Of a stretch of DNA of 64,000 bases, positions 1 through 7,509 are shown piece after piece (within the stretch, counting starts at the first letter, position 1; each line of letters opens with the position of its first letter). The translations under genes were made by a program, and so were the position numbers. The stretch spans positions 248,001 to 312,000 of the forward strand of contig NZ_AUCF01000006.1 in assembly GCF_000429625.1 (NCBI RefSeq), written 5' to 3'. Below the pieces are notes generated by a model that saw nothing but the letters and a program-made list of their open reading frames with translations, was not told the DNA's origin and searched no databases. Source of the stretch: Azospirillum halopraeferens DSM 3675 (GTDB taxonomy: Bacteria > Pseudomonadota > Alphaproteobacteria > Azospirillales > Azospirillaceae).

Positions 1-47
1 CCAGCAAGCGCACGCCGCCGCGTCTGCGTCTCAAAACGGTGTCGTAA
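1..47 (+). CDS. 3' end of an upstream gene, possibly polyphosphate kinase (partial)
   Basis: The first bases read open in one frame from the window edge and end at a TAA at 45-47, three bases before the ATG of the exopolyphosphatase gene. The visible tail is short and basic (SKRTPPRLRLKTVS). No domain can be recognised in 15 residues. The suggestion of ppk rests only on the common ppk-ppx gene pairing in proteobacteria and on the tight spacing. Confidence 0.35.
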   Translation, partial: SKRTPPRLRLKTVS

Positions 48-50
48 CGC

Positions 51-1553
51 ATGGCTTCCGGTTCCCCCGACCGCGCCGCTGCCGGACCCGACCGGTCCGA
101 ACGCGTCGCGGTCATCGACATCGGCTCGAACTCCATCCGCCTCGTCGTCTACGACGGCCTGAAGCGGTCGCCCCTGCCCGTGTTCAACGAAAAGGTCCTG
201 TGCGGGCTGGGCCGCGGCGTGGAGAAGACCGGCCGCCTCAACCCCGCCGGTGTCACCCAGGCCCTGCAGAATCTGCGGCGGTTCGAACAGCTTGCCCGGG
301 GCATGCGGGTCGGCCGTCTCGACGTGATCGCCACCGCCGCGGTGCGCGACGCCGAGGACGGTGCCGACTTCGTTACGGCGGTGCGGGACACCACCGGGCT
401 CGCCGTGCGCGTCATCTCCGGCGAGGAGGAGGCGCGGACCGCCGCCATGGGCGTGCTGTCGGGCACGCCCGGTGCCGACGGCCTGGTGGGCGACCTGGGC
501 GGCGGCAGCCTGGAACTGGTCAGCCTCGACCACGGCGTCATCGGCCGCCAGGTGACCCTGCCGCTGGGTCCGCTGCGCCTGATGGAGGCGTCGGGAGGCC
601 GTTCCAACGGGCTGACCCGCACCATCGACCAGCACTTCGCCCGGCTGGACTGGCTGGAGGCGGTCCGCGGCCGCCCCTTCCACCCCGTGGGCGGTAGCTG
701 GCGCGCCCTGGCCAAGCTGCACATGGAGCAGACCGGCCACCCGCTGCACATCATCCATCACTACTGCGTGCCCGGCGACGAGGCGCGGGAGTTCGCGGCG
801 CTGCTGGCGCGGCAGAGCAAGTCGTCGCTGGAGAAGATGACGTCGGGATCGCGCCGGCGAATCGACACCCTGCCCTACGCCGCCCTGGTGCTGGAGCGCC
901 TGCTGCGGGCGGTGGGTCCGTCGCAGGTGGTGTTCTCCGCCTACGGGCTGCGCGAAGGGCACCTCTACGGCCTGCTGCCGCCCGACCTGCAGCAGCAGGA
1001 CCCGTTGCTGACGGCCAGCGCCGACTGGTCCCAGCGCTTCGGGCGATTCGGTGACGCGGCCCTGCTCGTCAGTTGGACCGGCGGCCTGTTCGCCGGTGAG
1101 GACCAGCCGGCGCAACGCCTGCGCCACGCCGCCTGCCTGCTGTCCGACCTGGGCTGGGCGGAACACCCGGACTACCGCGCCGATCACGCGTTCCTGCGCA
1201 TCCTGCGCTTCCCCTTCCCCGGCATCGACCATGGCGAGCGCGCCTTCCTGGCGCTGGCCGTCTACGCTCGCTACGCTGGCACGCTGGACGGCGCCACCGT
1301 CGCCGGGGCGCGCGCGCTGGTGTCGGAGGCGCAGGCGATGAAGGCCCATGTGCTGGGTCTGGCGCTGCGTCTCGCCCACACCCTGACCGGCGGCGCCGCC
1401 GCCCTGTTGCAGCAGACCAGCCTGCGCCTGGATGAGGAGAAGCTGGTGCTGACCCTGCCGGAGGACGCCGGCGTCCTCGATGGCGACGTGGTGCAGCGCC
1501 GCCTCGACTCGCTGGCGCGGCTCCTCAACCGGACGGGGGCGATCGCCGCCTGA
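51..1553 (+). CDS. ppx: exopolyphosphatase / Ppx-GppA family phosphatase
   Basis: A 500-residue Ppx/GppA phosphatase, which hydrolyses terminal phosphate from inorganic polyphosphate or from pppGpp in the cytoplasm. The N-terminal actin-like ATPase fold is visible: phosphate-1 motif VAVIDIGSNSIRLVVYDG at about residues 19-36, the EEEA segment near 125, and phosphate-2 motif GDLGGGSLELV near 147. The C-terminal third resembles the helical HD-like extension of long Ppx proteins, and the length fits that class. The ATG at 51 follows the TAA of the upstream gene by three bases, suggesting translational coupling. Ppx versus GppA substrate preference cannot be decided from sequence; the probable ppk neighbour favours Ppx. 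Confidence 0.9.
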   Translation: MASGSPDRAAAGPDRSERVAVIDIGSNSIRLVVYDGLKRSPLPVFNEKVLCGLGRGVEKTGRLNPAGVTQALQNLRRFEQLARGMRVGRLDVIATAAVRDAEDGADFVTAVRDTTGLAVRVISGEEEARTAAMGVLSGTPGADGLVGDLGGGSLELVSLDHGVIGRQVTLPLGPLRLMEASGGRSNGLTRTIDQHFARLDWLEAVRGRPFHPVGGSWRALAKLHMEQTGHPLHIIHHYCVPGDEAREFAALLARQSKSSLEKMTSGSRRRIDTLPYAALVLERLLRAVGPSQVVFSAYGLREGHLYGLLPPDLQQQDPLLTASADWSQRFGRFGDAALLVSWTGGLFAGEDQPAQRLRHAACLLSDLGWAEHPDYRADHAFLRILRFPFPGIDHGERAFLALAVYARYAGTLDGATVAGARALVSEAQAMKAHVLGLALRLAHTLTGGAAALLQQTSLRLDEEKLVLTLPEDAGVLDGDVVQRRLDSLARLLNRTGAIAA

Positions 1554-1567
1554 CGGCGACCGCCCCT

Positions 1568-1617
1568 GTCAACCATAGAGGGGCTCCGCCCCGTCAACCA
1601 TAGAGCGGCTCCGCCCC
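1568..1617. repeat. 25-bp tandem duplication across a stop codon
   Basis: Two head-to-tail 25-base copies, 1568-1592 and 1593-1617, differ at one position (gagggg versus gagcgg). On the minus strand each copy encodes the last residues and stop of the DUF3299 gene. Only the copy at 1593-1617 is in frame, because 25 is not a multiple of three. Confidence 0.85.
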
Positions 1618-2061
1618 GTCCAGCCGGTAGAACAGGCCGTCGTGCGGATGCAGGCGCAGGGTTCCAGCAATCACCAGGGGATTCCGGCTCTCCGCCAGAG
1701 GCTCGCGCACCTCCACCCGCACCATGGTGGCCGGGCCCGGCCGCTCGCAGGCGGGGCAGCCGACCGGGTTGGCCGCCAGAATGAAGCGGCTGTGCCGGGT
1801 GCCCTCGCGCAGGGGCACCATGAAGCCGCGCAGCCGGACGGTGAGCCCCTCCAGCTCCCGCACGGCGGCGGGGAACTCGGGTTCGGCGCGGTGATTGAGG
1901 CGGGCCTGCGCCAAATCCCGCCACGGGGCGGTGAAAGGATCGGCGGGCAAATGGAAGCGGCTGACGGGATGTACGGGCTCCGCGGCGCCGACGGACCAGA
2001 TGGCCCAGCCGGCAACGGGCGCGAGAGCCAGGGGCATAAGCACCTGTCGGCGCGTCGTCAT
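1594..2061 (-). CDS. exported DUF3299-family protein
   Basis: A 155-residue protein with a twin-arginine-like or Sec signal (MTTRRQVLMPLALAPVAGWA) followed by a small soluble domain. The segments 'LEGLTVRLRGFMVPL' and 'ANPVGCPACERPGP' match the general layout of DUF3299 proteins, small periplasmic proteins of unknown role often encoded near ABC or metal-transport genes. The ATG at 2061 is preceded by GGGGAGGATT, an ideal ribosome binding site, so a longer start at 2076 is rejected. It ends inside a 25-bp tandem duplication. The family assignment is from recalled motifs; function is unknown. Confidence 0.65.
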   Translation of the reverse strand: MTTRRQVLMPLALAPVAGWAIWSVGAAEPVHPVSRFHLPADPFTAPWRDLAQARLNHRAEPEFPAAVRELEGLTVRLRGFMVPLREGTRHSRFILAANPVGCPACERPGPATMVRVEVREPLAESRNPLVIAGTLRLHPHDGLFYRLDGAEPLYG

Positions 2062-2197
2062 GGCAATCCTCCCCATGGATGACGCAGGCGCTCCCGGGTG
2101 ACGGTGCCCGATCGTTCCGGGTCTTGCCTGTCGCGGCCTGCGGCGTGCCGTCCGGCGACGGTTCTTGATTGGGGTGGAGTGTTGCGGAGTCGGCGGG

Positions 2198-3022
2198 CTA
2201 CGTCAACAGCCCGTAGAACATGCGCAGCGACGTCAGCCCGAGGAAAAAGGCGAAGGCCCGGCGGAGATTCCGGGGGTCCAGACTGTGCGCCAGGCGTGCC
2301 CCCAATGGAGCGGTCAGCATGCTCACCGGTGCGATCAGCAACAGGCCCAGCAGGCTGACGTAGCCCAGCGACAGGGGCGGACGCCCCGGCGCATCCAGGC
2401 CGGCGATGATGAAGCCGATGGAGCCGGGCACCGCGATGATCAGCCCCAGTGCCGCCGACGTGCCGACCGCCCGCCGGATGGGATAGTTGCACAGCACCAG
2501 CGTCGGCACCGTCAGCGTGCCGCCGCCGATCCCCATCATCGCCGAAAAGGCACCGATGGTCGCGGCCGTCAGGCCCTTGAACACGCCGCGCGGCGGCGTG
2601 TCGGAGAGGCGGGTTTCCTGGGTGGTGACCGTCATATGGACGGCCACCGCCAGGGCCACCACGGCGAACACCGCGGTCAGCACGGCGCCGCGCATCGCGC
2701 CGGCCAGCACCGTGCCGACCAGCACCCCCAGCGCCACCCAGGGCGCCCAGGACCGCAGAAGGTCCCGGTCGACCGAATCGCGCCTGATGTGGGAGCGGAT
2801 CGAGGAGATCGAGGTGGGAATGATCGACGCCAGCGACGTGCCGACGGCCAGGTGCATCTTGACGTGCTCCTCCACCCCGATCAGGCCGAGCAGATGGAAC
2901 AGCACCGGTACGATCACGATACCGCCGCCGACGCCCAGCAGGCCGGCCAGGACACCGGCGCTGACGCCGGCAATCAGGAGAACGAGGCCGAACAGGGCAA
3001 GCGACAGGGGATCGAAAGGCAC
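2198..3022 (-). CDS. TauE/SafE family membrane permease
   Basis: A membrane protein of about 274 residues with some eight hydrophobic segments and the two internally repeated glycine-rich motifs of TauE/SafE (DUF81) proteins: GVLAGLLGVGGGIVIVPVL near the N-terminus and IGAFSAMMGIGGGTLTVPTL in the second half. Family members export sulfite, sulfoacetate or other organosulfur anions. The start is set at GTG 3022 (VPFDPLSLALFG), just before the first membrane segment; the longer open frame to 3133 adds a non-hydrophobic tail. A TATAGT -10-like hexamer at 3056-3061 lies upstream without a good -35. The substrate cannot be inferred, as no sulfur-metabolism gene is adjacent. Confidence 0.85.
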   Translation of the reverse strand: MPFDPLSLALFGLVLLIAGVSAGVLAGLLGVGGGIVIVPVLFHLLGLIGVEEHVKMHLAVGTSLASIIPTSISSIRSHIRRDSVDRDLLRSWAPWVALGVLVGTVLAGAMRGAVLTAVFAVVALAVAVHMTVTTQETRLSDTPPRGVFKGLTAATIGAFSAMMGIGGGTLTVPTLVLCNYPIRRAVGTSAALGLIIAVPGSIGFIIAGLDAPGRPPLSLGYVSLLGLLLIAPVSMLTAPLGARLAHSLDPRNLRRAFAFFLGLTSLRMFYGLLT

Positions 3023-3159
3023 GGGACGAAGGACCGCTTGGGAATGGAGTGGGCGACTATAGGCCGAAGGCCCCGGGCAATCCACCGATCGTGCATGCAC
3101 CGCACACCACGCAGCCCCCCGCTGCGCCGTCAAATGGCATAACAGAAACGTAATACGAT

Positions 3160-3188
3160 TTGACGTCGCGCGCCGGCATTCCCATAAT
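3160..3188 (+). promoter_or_regulatory. predicted sigma-70 promoter for the formylglutamate amidohydrolase gene
   Basis: TTGACG at 3160-3165, a 17-base spacer, then CATAAT at 3183-3188. Each hexamer differs from consensus at one position. Transcription would begin near 3195, about 37 bases before the ATG at 3232. Confidence 0.65.
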
Positions 3189-3231
3189 TTCGCAGTGCGG
3201 CAAACTTCCGTGCCGCTGCGAGGTCGCCCCG

Positions 3232-4053
3232 ATGGACACGTACCGTTTCCAGCCCGGTGAAACGCCGGTGTTGCTCAGCATTCCCCACGTCGGCACGGCT
3301 CTGCCGCCGGATGTCGCGGCGCGCATGACCGATGCGGCGCGGGCGGTGCCGGACACCGATTGGCACCTCGACCGGCTGTACCATTTCGCCCCCGCCCTCG
3401 GGATCGGCTACCTGAAGGCGACCGTCTCACGCTATGTGGTGGACCTGAACCGCGATCCCGGCGGGGCGGCGCTGTATCAGGGGGCCGACAACACGGAACT
3501 GTGCCCCCTCACCACCTTCGACCACGTACCCCTGTACCGCGACGGCGAGGAGCCGGACGCCGCCGAGGTGGCCAGCCGCATCGAGACGTACTGGCGGCCC
3601 TACCATGACCGGCTGCGCGGCGAACTGGAGGCGCTGCGCGCCCGCTTCGGCGTCGCCGTGCTGTTCGACGCACACTCCATCCGCTCCCGCGTGCCGCGCT
3701 TCTTCGAGGGGGACCTGCCCGACTTCAACGTCGGCACCGCCGACGGCGCCAGCGCCTCCCCGACGCTGGCGTCGCGCATGATGAACGTGCTCAGCGTCAC
3801 CGACGCCTACAGCAGCGTGCTCAACGGTCGCTTCAAGGGCGGCTACATCACCCGCGCCTATGGCAATCCCGACGGGGACATCCATACCGTCCAACTCGAA
3901 CTCTCGCAGCACACCTATATGGAAGAGGACGCGCCCTTCCGATATCGCGACGACCGCGCGGCCCTGGTGCGTCCGTGCCTGGAGCATCTGTTGACCGTCG
4001 TCGTCGAATGGGCGCGCGAAGCCGCCCGGGCGAAGCGCCGCAGCGGGGCGTGA
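3232..4053 (+). CDS. N-formylglutamate amidohydrolase (HutG-like)
   Basis: A 273-residue cytoplasmic enzyme of the N-formylglutamate amidohydrolase family, which releases formate from N-formyl-L-glutamate at the end of one histidine degradation route. Recognisable segments are the N-terminal 'PVLLSIPHVGTALP', 'DTDWHLDRLY', 'VVDLNRDPGG', 'VLFDAHSIRSRVPRFFEG', and the C-terminal 'GGYITRAYG' and 'VQLELSQHTYMEE' that carry metal and substrate ligands in the family. ATG 3232 lies just downstream of a strong promoter, so the earlier in-frame TTG at 3160, which falls inside that promoter, is rejected. No other hut genes are nearby, so the gene stands alone and the physiological substrate could be another formylated amino acid. 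Confidence 0.88.
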   Translation: MDTYRFQPGETPVLLSIPHVGTALPPDVAARMTDAARAVPDTDWHLDRLYHFAPALGIGYLKATVSRYVVDLNRDPGGAALYQGADNTELCPLTTFDHVPLYRDGEEPDAAEVASRIETYWRPYHDRLRGELEALRARFGVAVLFDAHSIRSRVPRFFEGDLPDFNVGTADGASASPTLASRMMNVLSVTDAYSSVLNGRFKGGYITRAYGNPDGDIHTVQLELSQHTYMEEDAPFRYRDDRAALVRPCLEHLLTVVVEWAREAARAKRRSGA

Positions 4054-4069
4054 CGCGCCCCGCTGCCGG

Positions 4070-4426
4070 TCACCGCACGCTGGCCACCCGGAACGTCCGC
4101 AGTTCCCCGTCGTGCTCGGTGATCGATACATAGTCACCGGGGTTGAAGGTGTGACGGTCGAAGCGGAAGATCGGCTCCTCCTCGTCGTCCTCATCGTCGT
4201 AATGGAAGGCCCAACGGCTGCCGCGGTGGATCAGCCGTCCGTCCATGGGCGCCTCGCCGCGCCAGAACCGGCGCACCGTGCAGCGGTCGCGGGCCTGCCG
4301 CCACTCCTCGGCGTCGAAGTGGCCGTCGGCGGTGAGCGGCGCGACGAACTCATATCCGTGATCGGCGCTCCCTTCGGGATGCTGCGGCGTGCGCGCCAGT
4401 TCCAGGCGGATCTTCCTGAGCGGCAT
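4070..4426 (-). CDS. conserved hypothetical protein
   Basis: A 118-residue soluble protein with no signal peptide. It contains a charged stretch of Asp/Glu (HYDDEDDEEEPIFRF) and a C-terminal segment 'FNPGDYVSITEHDGELRTFRV' that reads like a small beta-barrel. The ATG at 4426 is preceded by CGGGGAGGAA, a strong ribosome binding site. It ends 16 bases from the convergent amidohydrolase gene. Similar short proteins are, from memory, common in Azospirillum-like genomes. No function can be assigned. Confidence 0.65.
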   Translation of the reverse strand: MPLRKIRLELARTPQHPEGSADHGYEFVAPLTADGHFDAEEWRQARDRCTVRRFWRGEAPMDGRLIHRGSRWAFHYDDEDDEEEPIFRFDRHTFNPGDYVSITEHDGELRTFRVASVR

Positions 4427-4500
4427 GGTATTCCTCCCCGTTGCTGCACCTTGCATGGTGCGCCCTTCTCCGCCCCGCCCGCACGCCGGGTCCGACGGCC

Positions 4501-4785
4501 TCAGGCGACGGCATTGCGCCCGGTGTACAGGGCGGGATGGTGGGCCATGAACGTGCACAGGACCAGCGACAGTTCGCCGGCGTGGCGCATGTTGCCGCGC
4601 CGCCGCGCCCGTTCGATGTCGTCACGGATGTAGGTGGCGATTCGGCGCTGCCCGTCGGCACTGCCTTCCAGGCAGCAACCCAGCTCGACGGCCAGCATTT
4701 CCGGAACGTGTTCGTGTTCGGCGATGGCGTCGATCTCGGCTTCGGTGAGGCCGCTGAGGCCGATGCAGTCGTCGATGGTCAGCAT
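4501..4785 (-). CDS. conserved small hypothetical protein
   Basis: A 94-residue soluble protein beginning MLTIDDCIGLSGLTEAEIDA. The N-terminal half is acidic and predicted helical (EAEIDAIAEHEHVPEMLAVE); the C-terminal half has 'RRIATYIRDDIERARRRGN' and a His-rich 'MAHHPALY'. GGGAGGAACC lies just before the ATG at 4785, which fixes the start. It sits 74 bases upstream of the 4070-4426 gene on the same strand, and the two may be co-transcribed. It looks like a conserved alphaproteobacterial family of unknown function. Confidence 0.65.
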   Translation of the reverse strand: MLTIDDCIGLSGLTEAEIDAIAEHEHVPEMLAVELGCCLEGSADGQRRIATYIRDDIERARRRGNMRHAGELSLVLCTFMAHHPALYTGRNAVA

Positions 4786-4925
4786 GACACGGTTCCTCCC
4801 GGGGTCGGTATACCGGCCCTTCGGGAGTGACGACCCCCGGCGCACGAGCGAACGCCCGCCTTGCGGCGAAGCCTCGCCCGTGCGCCGGCGACCCGGCGGC
4901 GCCCCCGTCGTCCGGGGGGCCCGCG

Positions 4926-5798
4926 TCAATGGGCCATCAGCACCGGCAGGCCGGCGTGGTTGAGGACGTATCGGGTCACACCGCCGAGGATCATTTCGCG
5001 CATGCGGCTGTGGCCGTACCCGCCCATGACGACCAGGTCGGCGCCCAGTTCCGTCGCCTTCACCATCAGGCTCTGGCCGACGGGCTCCGATCCGGTTTTA
5101 ACAATAGTTAACTGACAGTTAACCCCGTGCCAAGCCAGATAATCGGCAATGCGTCGACCGGTCGCAGCCTCGGTGACCGACGTCTCCGCCGTCAGGATGT
5201 GGACCGCATCGGCCCGGCGCAGGAAAGGCATGGCGTCGGCGACGGCCCGCGCCGCCTCGGCGTTGCCGTTCCAGGCCACGGCCACGGAGCGGCCGATGGT
5301 GGCCGGCCCGTCCTTGGGCGCCAGCAGAAGCGGGCGGGACGACGCCAGCAGGGCCGATTCCACCGTGGCCAGCGTCTGCCCTTCGGTGTCCAGCGCGGTG
5401 TGGGCGAAGACCAGCAGATCGCTGAGCCGCCCCTCGCGCGGCACCACCTCCTCCGCACGCCCCACCACCTCGCGCCAGCGCGCCGACGCCGCGGGCTCGG
5501 CGGCCGGGATGTCGCGCAGATCGATGCCGGCGCCCTGAACGGCCGCCTCGAACGCCCCGCGCGCCACGCTGAGGTGGGAGTTCGCCTCGGCCTCGGCGGC
5601 GCGCATGATCTCGTCCACCATGGCGCCGGACATGCCTTCGCCCAGCATCGGAACGGCGTCGCGCGGATCCAGCTTCACGAACAGCGCATCGACGTGCGCA
5701 TCGAAGGAGCGCGCGACGGACATCGCCGCCGACAGCGCGACCGGATCGGTGTCGGTGCCCGCCAGCGGCACAAGGATCGTTTTCAAGGACACGGTCAT
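4926..5798 (-). CDS. universal stress protein, tandem UspA domains
   Basis: A cytoplasmic protein of about 290 residues with two UspA folds. The first begins 'LKTILVPLAGTDTDPVALSA'. The second begins near residue 160 with 'RSVAVAWNGNAEAARAV' and ends with the nucleotide-binding-type loop 'ADLVVMGGYGHSRMREMILG' (GxxGxS type), suggesting ATP binding in domain 2 only. The start is ATG 5798, or the GTG two codons inside, which has better spacing from the GGGGGGA upstream. A predicted promoter lies at 5886-5915, giving an 80-base leader with two perfect palindromes. Near residues 225-231 the coding sequence passes through a short AT-rich palindrome (5107-5123) with rare codons, unlike the rest of the gene. 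Confidence 0.9.
   Translation of the reverse strand: MTVSLKTILVPLAGTDTDPVALSAAMSVARSFDAHVDALFVKLDPRDAVPMLGEGMSGAMVDEIMRAAEAEANSHLSVARGAFEAAVQGAGIDLRDIPAAEPAASARWREVVGRAEEVVPREGRLSDLLVFAHTALDTEGQTLATVESALLASSRPLLLAPKDGPATIGRSVAVAWNGNAEAARAVADAMPFLRRADAVHILTAETSVTEAATGRRIADYLAWHGVNCQLTIVKTGSEPVGQSLMVKATELGADLVVMGGYGHSRMREMILGGVTRYVLNHAGLPVLMAH
5107..5123. repeat. 17-bp perfect palindrome inside the universal stress gene
   Basis: GTTAACTG, a single central A, then CAGTTAAC: eight-base arms pair perfectly. The surrounding 30 bases are AT-rich in an otherwise GC-rich gene, and on the coding strand they use a TTA leucine codon plus ATT, ACT, GTT and AAA. Confidence 0.8.
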
Positions 5799-5840
5799 TC
5801 CCCCCAAGGGCCGTCTCGGGCAGGCCCTTCGTTCGTAGTC

Positions 5841-5874
5841 CCTGCACGTGCAGGTCGCGGGCGCCCGGGCGCCC
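5841..5874. promoter_or_regulatory. two adjacent perfect palindromes in the stress-protein leader
   Basis: CCTGCACGTGCAGG (5841-5854) and GGGCGCCCGGGCGCCC (5859-5874) are each perfectly self-complementary and four bases apart. They lie between the predicted promoter and the start of the stress-protein gene, so they may act as operators, as RNA hairpins in the leader, or as a terminator for the upstream kinase gene. No T-run follows. Confidence 0.6.
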
Positions 5875-5885
5875 CAATCCCCGGC

Positions 5886-5915
5886 ATCATACGCCGGGAT
5901 TCCCCCGTCTGTCCG
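5886..5915 (-). promoter_or_regulatory. predicted promoter of the universal stress gene
   Basis: On the minus strand, CGGACA (5910-5915), an 18-base spacer and TATGAT (5886-5891). The -10 is flanked by an inverted repeat CCGGC/GCCGG. The -35 is weak. Confidence 0.45.
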
Positions 5916-5926
5916 CTGCGAAAGGG

Positions 5927-7477
5927 TTAGGACAGCCTTTCGCGGGCGGCGTCGAGCACGGCGGCGGGGTCACCGCCGGCCGCCACAGGCACCCAGTCGA
6001 GGGGGCCCGGATCGTAGGACTCCTGCCGATGCACCACCTCCGCCGTGGCGTCCGACGCGTCGCCGCAACGGCCGGTGACCCGTTGCTCCCGCACCGGCGC
6101 CGGCGCCTCCAGCCACACCCCGTGGAAGGGTACGCCGGCCGCCGCCGCCACCGCTGCGATGGCCTGCCGTTCCTCCGGGCGGGCGTACACGGCGTCGGCC
6201 ACCACCGCGTGCCCGGCCGCCAGCGCCGCCGCCGCCGCATCGGCGATGGCAGCATACACCGCGGCGGTGGCGGCGGGGGTGTATGCCTCGGGCGGCAGGC
6301 GGGTGGTCTCCGCGACACCGTGCAGGCGCTTGCGCAGCACGTCGCTGCGCAACACCACCGCCCCCGGCGCCGGGCCGATGGCGGGCGCCAGGCCGCGGGC
6401 GACCGTTGTCTTGCCGGTGCCCGACAGGCCGCCGACGGCGACCAGGCGCGGCGGCGGCGGCTCCAGGGAGGCCAGCGCCTGCTCCAGGTAGCGCCGCGCG
6501 TCGGCGCGCAGGCCCGCCGCCCGCTCCCCGTCCTCCTGCGCCGCGGCGGCTGCGGCGTCCACCTTGGCGCGCACGGCCGCCCGCACCGACAGGAACAGCG
6601 GCAGCAGCGCCAGGCCGCCATGCTCCCCCGTCACCTCCAGATAGCGGTTGAGCACCGCGTTGCCGAGCGGCCGCAGGCCCCGGTGGTCCAGGTCCATCAG
6701 CAGGAAGGCGAGGTCGTACAGCACGTCGACCACCGCCAGGGAGTCGTCGAACTCGATGCAGTCGAACAGGGTCGGCCGGCCGTCGTGCAGCACGATGTTG
6801 CGCAGGTGCAGGTCGCCGTGGCAGTGGCGCACCCGCCCGGCGTCCCGCCGGGCGTCCATCAAAGCCCCGTGCCGTGCCAGGGCGGTGCGCGACGCCGCCG
6901 CCAGCCGATCCACCAGGGGCGGCGGGAACAGGGCCGGGGACTGCGCCAGCTCCGCCAGGTTGCCGTCCGAGACAGCGGCCATGGCCGCCGCACCGCCGGC
7001 GTCACGTCGCTCCGGTGCGGCGGCGTGGAAGGCCGCGATGGCGTCGGCCAGGTGCCGCATCAGGTCGGGTGTCAACGCCCCGCGCCCGGCCATCCGGTCG
7101 AACAGCCGGTCGCCGTCGAAGCGGTGCATGACCACCACCCAGTCCAGCACGGCGCCGCTGCCGCCCGTGGCCAGGGTGCCGTCGGAACGGCGCACCACGG
7201 GCTCAACCGCCCGGTAGAGGTCAGGGGCGGTGCGGCGGTTCAGCGCCAGTTCCGCCTCGCAGGCGGCGCGGCGCCGCTCGCGGGTCGAGAAGTCCATGTA
7301 GGGAAAGCGCACCGCCCTCTTCAGCTTCAGTGCCCGGTCGCCGGCCAGAAACACGATGGCGCCGTGGGTGTCAATGCGCTCCACCGGCTGGCCGCCGTGG
7401 GTGCCCGGGTCCTCCAGGAAGGCGATGACGGCGTCCTGGCCGCCGGCGGCGTCGACATCGGAGTCAGCGTCGGTCAT
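5927..7477 (-). CDS. APH-like kinase fused to a P-loop kinase domain
   Basis: A 516-residue two-domain protein. Residues 1 to about 340 form an aminoglycoside-phosphotransferase-like fold with the catalytic Brenner-type motif HCHGDLHLRNIV and the metal-binding 'LFDCIEFDD'. Near residue 355 a second domain begins with the Walker A loop GGLSGTGKTTVARGLA and resembles small P-loop kinases such as gluconate or chloramphenicol kinases. This architecture recurs in alphaproteobacteria, usually annotated as a bifunctional APH/ATP-binding protein with no known substrate. ATG 7477 follows GAGGAGGAGG. Antibiotic resistance should not be assumed from the APH fold. It ends 128 bases upstream of the stress-protein gene on the same strand. 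Confidence 0.85.
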   Translation of the reverse strand: MTDADSDVDAAGGQDAVIAFLEDPGTHGGQPVERIDTHGAIVFLAGDRALKLKRAVRFPYMDFSTRERRRAACEAELALNRRTAPDLYRAVEPVVRRSDGTLATGGSGAVLDWVVVMHRFDGDRLFDRMAGRGALTPDLMRHLADAIAAFHAAAPERRDAGGAAAMAAVSDGNLAELAQSPALFPPPLVDRLAAASRTALARHGALMDARRDAGRVRHCHGDLHLRNIVLHDGRPTLFDCIEFDDSLAVVDVLYDLAFLLMDLDHRGLRPLGNAVLNRYLEVTGEHGGLALLPLFLSVRAAVRAKVDAAAAAAQEDGERAAGLRADARRYLEQALASLEPPPPRLVAVGGLSGTGKTTVARGLAPAIGPAPGAVVLRSDVLRKRLHGVAETTRLPPEAYTPAATAAVYAAIADAAAAALAAGHAVVADAVYARPEERQAIAAVAAAAGVPFHGVWLEAPAPVREQRVTGRCGDASDATAEVVHRQESYDPGPLDWVPVAAGGDPAAVLDAARERLS

Positions 7478-7509
7478 GGGCCTCCTCCTCGCGGCACGGT
7501 GGCGCACGT

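Noticed and set aside
2165-3142. Plus-strand open frame opposite the TauE/SafE gene
   Set aside because: Low-complexity His/Gln/Arg translation; the minus strand has the membrane permease signature.
5927-7477. Antibiotic resistance gene from the APH fold
   Set aside because: The protein is the long APH/P-loop fusion seen as a chromosomal gene in many alphaproteobacteria; the fold alone does not show drug phosphorylation.
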